This document shows, piece after piece, positions 62,945-64,000 of a stretch of DNA of 64,000 bases. Made by a program: the position numbers and the translations under genes. Within the stretch, counting starts at the first letter, position 1, and each line of letters begins with the position of its first letter. Source of the DNA: Prevotella sp. (GTDB lineage: Bacteria > Bacteroidota > Bacteroidia > Bacteroidales > Bacteroidaceae); assembly GCA_017538105.1 (NCBI GenBank), contig JAFYJN010000032.1:94369-158368 (forward strand), read 5' to 3'. A model generated the notes under the pieces. It was given only the letters and a program-made list of their open reading frames with translations, was not told the origin of the DNA and did no database searches.

Positions 62945-64000
62945 TTAAACTGCCGCCCATATTGGAACATAACGCATATAGCGTTTTGCTGTTTTAGGAT
63001 CGAGAGCTTTTACCTTATTTTTATCTACAGCCTCTTTTATTAGTCTGGATATACTACCAGCAGAAGATTCCTTCAATCCAAATCTGTCTCTCAAAGAGGT
63101 GTTGGTCAATGCATCGCCTTGAATATACATCAAACAAGCATGAAGATAGCACGACCATATCTTGTCATCTGCAGAGATATTTTTGAACTCCATCTCTGAG
63201 AAAATGGTAACCTTAGTCGATTCTTCAAAGACCTCTATCCTTGGTGCTGGCAGGTATTGCATCTCACATGCCAAAACCATTCTGTCCCATCCTCTGCCCA
63301 ATTCTTCGCACATCTTCATTCTACGCATAAGAGACGCCATTTTTTCGTTTCTCGACTTGGGAGGATTATCAATAATTCTCATGATATCCACCAAGGGCGT
63401 ACCTGGATTAGTCACTTCTATTCGGTTATCAAAAACTTCTACGACCGGTCCAACTCCTGTTATATAAAGATCTTGATGAATTAAGCTGTTGGCTATGGCT
63501 TCTCTTATTGAAGGCAAAGGGTATCTGCTTTTTGTTGTCAATGCTACAGATGCTGCATCTTCACTGCTTGGCAAAAGAGCACTTACAAACCTTACTATTT
63601 CCTCGAAGCAAACAGCATAACCGCTATTGAAGGTCTCTTCTTTTTGGATAAAAAGTCTGTTTCTTCCTTGATATTGAACCACTCGCATGGCTTTGCGCCC
63701 CAGTCTAGGGAAAGCGTTCAGGTCTTTGGCAAACAAGATTGCACCTAAATTTGTAATACCATAAAGACCATTGTCAAGTTTAACAGCAACTCCATCTTCT
63801 ATAAGATAATGCATCACCTCCTTTTCTTCTGTAGGCTGAGGAATCTTTAGCATAGAAAAATATACTCCACTATCAATCATCCTCAGCACATCGGCATATC
63901 TCAAATCCTTGGTAGGACACATATCTTCAAATCGACTATTGCGAAGTTTGTCCCACAATTGAGCCATGAGTTCTGGATAATCGTTCAGCTTTTTTGTATA
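62945..64000 (-). CDS. RecG/AlbA-type ATP-binding transcription regulator (N-terminus outside window)
   Basis: At least 351 residues; the frame is open to the edge (codons before the first ATG at 63967 have no stop), so the AlbA_2 DNA-binding part probably lies outside. Visible: the HATPase_c_4 region SIREAIANSLIHQDLYI, VEVFDNRIEVTNPGTPL and ELGRGWDRMVLACE, with helix-turn-helix-like SISRLIKEAVDKNK near the end. Such proteins bind ATP and DNA and regulate accessory genes. Upstream of the restriction-nuclease candidate; separation 141 bases, with no gene in it. Confidence 0.75.
   Translation of the reverse strand, partial: YTKKLNDYPELMAQLWDKLRNSRFEDMCPTKDLRYADVLRMIDSGVYFSMLKIPQPTEEKEVMHYLIEDGVAVKLDNGLYGITNLGAILFAKDLNAFPRLGRKAMRVVQYQGRNRLFIQKEETFNSGYAVCFEEIVRFVSALLPSSEDAASVALTTKSRYPLPSIREAIANSLIHQDLYITGVGPVVEVFDNRIEVTNPGTPLVDIMRIIDNPPKSRNEKMASLMRRMKMCEELGRGWDRMVLACEMQYLPAPRIEVFEESTKVTIFSEMEFKNISADDKIWSCYLHACLMYIQGDALTNTSLRDRFGLKESSAGSISRLIKEAVDKNKVKALDPKTAKRYMRYVPIWAAV

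Overview
The window comes from a Bacteroidota chromosome, most likely Prevotellaceae (Prevotella/Segatella-like). The reasons are the recurrent TAnnTTTG(C) -7 promoter box with TTTG about 19-20 bases upstream, a gingipain-family (C25) protease and a neighbour with T9SS-type sorting tails, an Oar-like TonB-dependent receptor, STN/carboxypeptidase-regulatory domain proteins, and mobile-element gene families (DUF3987, VirE-N, DUF6371, MobV) typical of this phylum.

Layout. (1) 1-29,870 is ordinary chromosome with moderately GC-rich genes: a three-gene envelope operon, an M16 peptidase divergent from a PfkB sugar kinase, a flavo-diiron protein, a LOG-family protein, a glycosyltransferase, a TonB-dependent receptor, the C25 protease pair, a DEAD-box helicase, an S41 peptidase, ParE, an acyltransferase-like protein, a SAM methyltransferase, LemA and TPM-domain proteins, a lipoprotein, YbeY, CoaD and RuvB. 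The gaps between genes are packed with palindromic G/C-rich repeats, and some of these run into reading frames. (2) 30,061-56,657 is an integrated mobilizable island of about 26.5 kb, inserted in the 3' end of a tRNA-Met(CAT) gene and bounded by perfect 61-bp direct repeats. It carries a tyrosine integrase next to the right end, 11-bp-spaced putative integrase arm sites at both ends, a MerR/excisionase-like protein, DUF3987, VirE-N/PriCT-2 and DUF6371 replication-type genes, a MobV relaxase with an oriT-like hairpin, and one IS. (3) The island cargo is defence-like: AbiEi/AbiEii, a 1174-residue STAND-type NTPase, decayed DUF1016 and RecG/AlbA-like fragments, and an eight-gene operon (42,332 to 31,603, minus strand) behind a consensus promoter. 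(4) 56,657-57,745 looks like the scar of a second related element. (5) 57,746-64,000 holds a fucose/arabinose-isomerase-family gene, a DUF4373-type protein, a broken vsr-like gene, a LlaJI/McrC-type restriction-nuclease candidate, and a partial RecG/AlbA-type ATP-binding protein.

The main candidate for an undescribed system is the eight-gene operon: NurA-like nuclease, HerA-like translocase, GHKL/Hsp90-type ATPase, radical SAM enzyme, a 70-residue acidic protein, an 807-residue protein joining an RNA polymerase alpha-CTD-like module to a sigma-4-like HTH and two HARE-like winged helices, then a Kiwa-like pair (membrane protein plus DUF4868-like protein). The genes abut or overlap and share one promoter. 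NurA/HerA would be the DNA-processing engine, the GHKL ATPase a switch, the radical SAM protein a modifier or small-molecule maker, and the alpha-CTD/HARE protein a DNA- or transcription-linked sensor. These roles are inferences; only the domain identities and gene order are visible.
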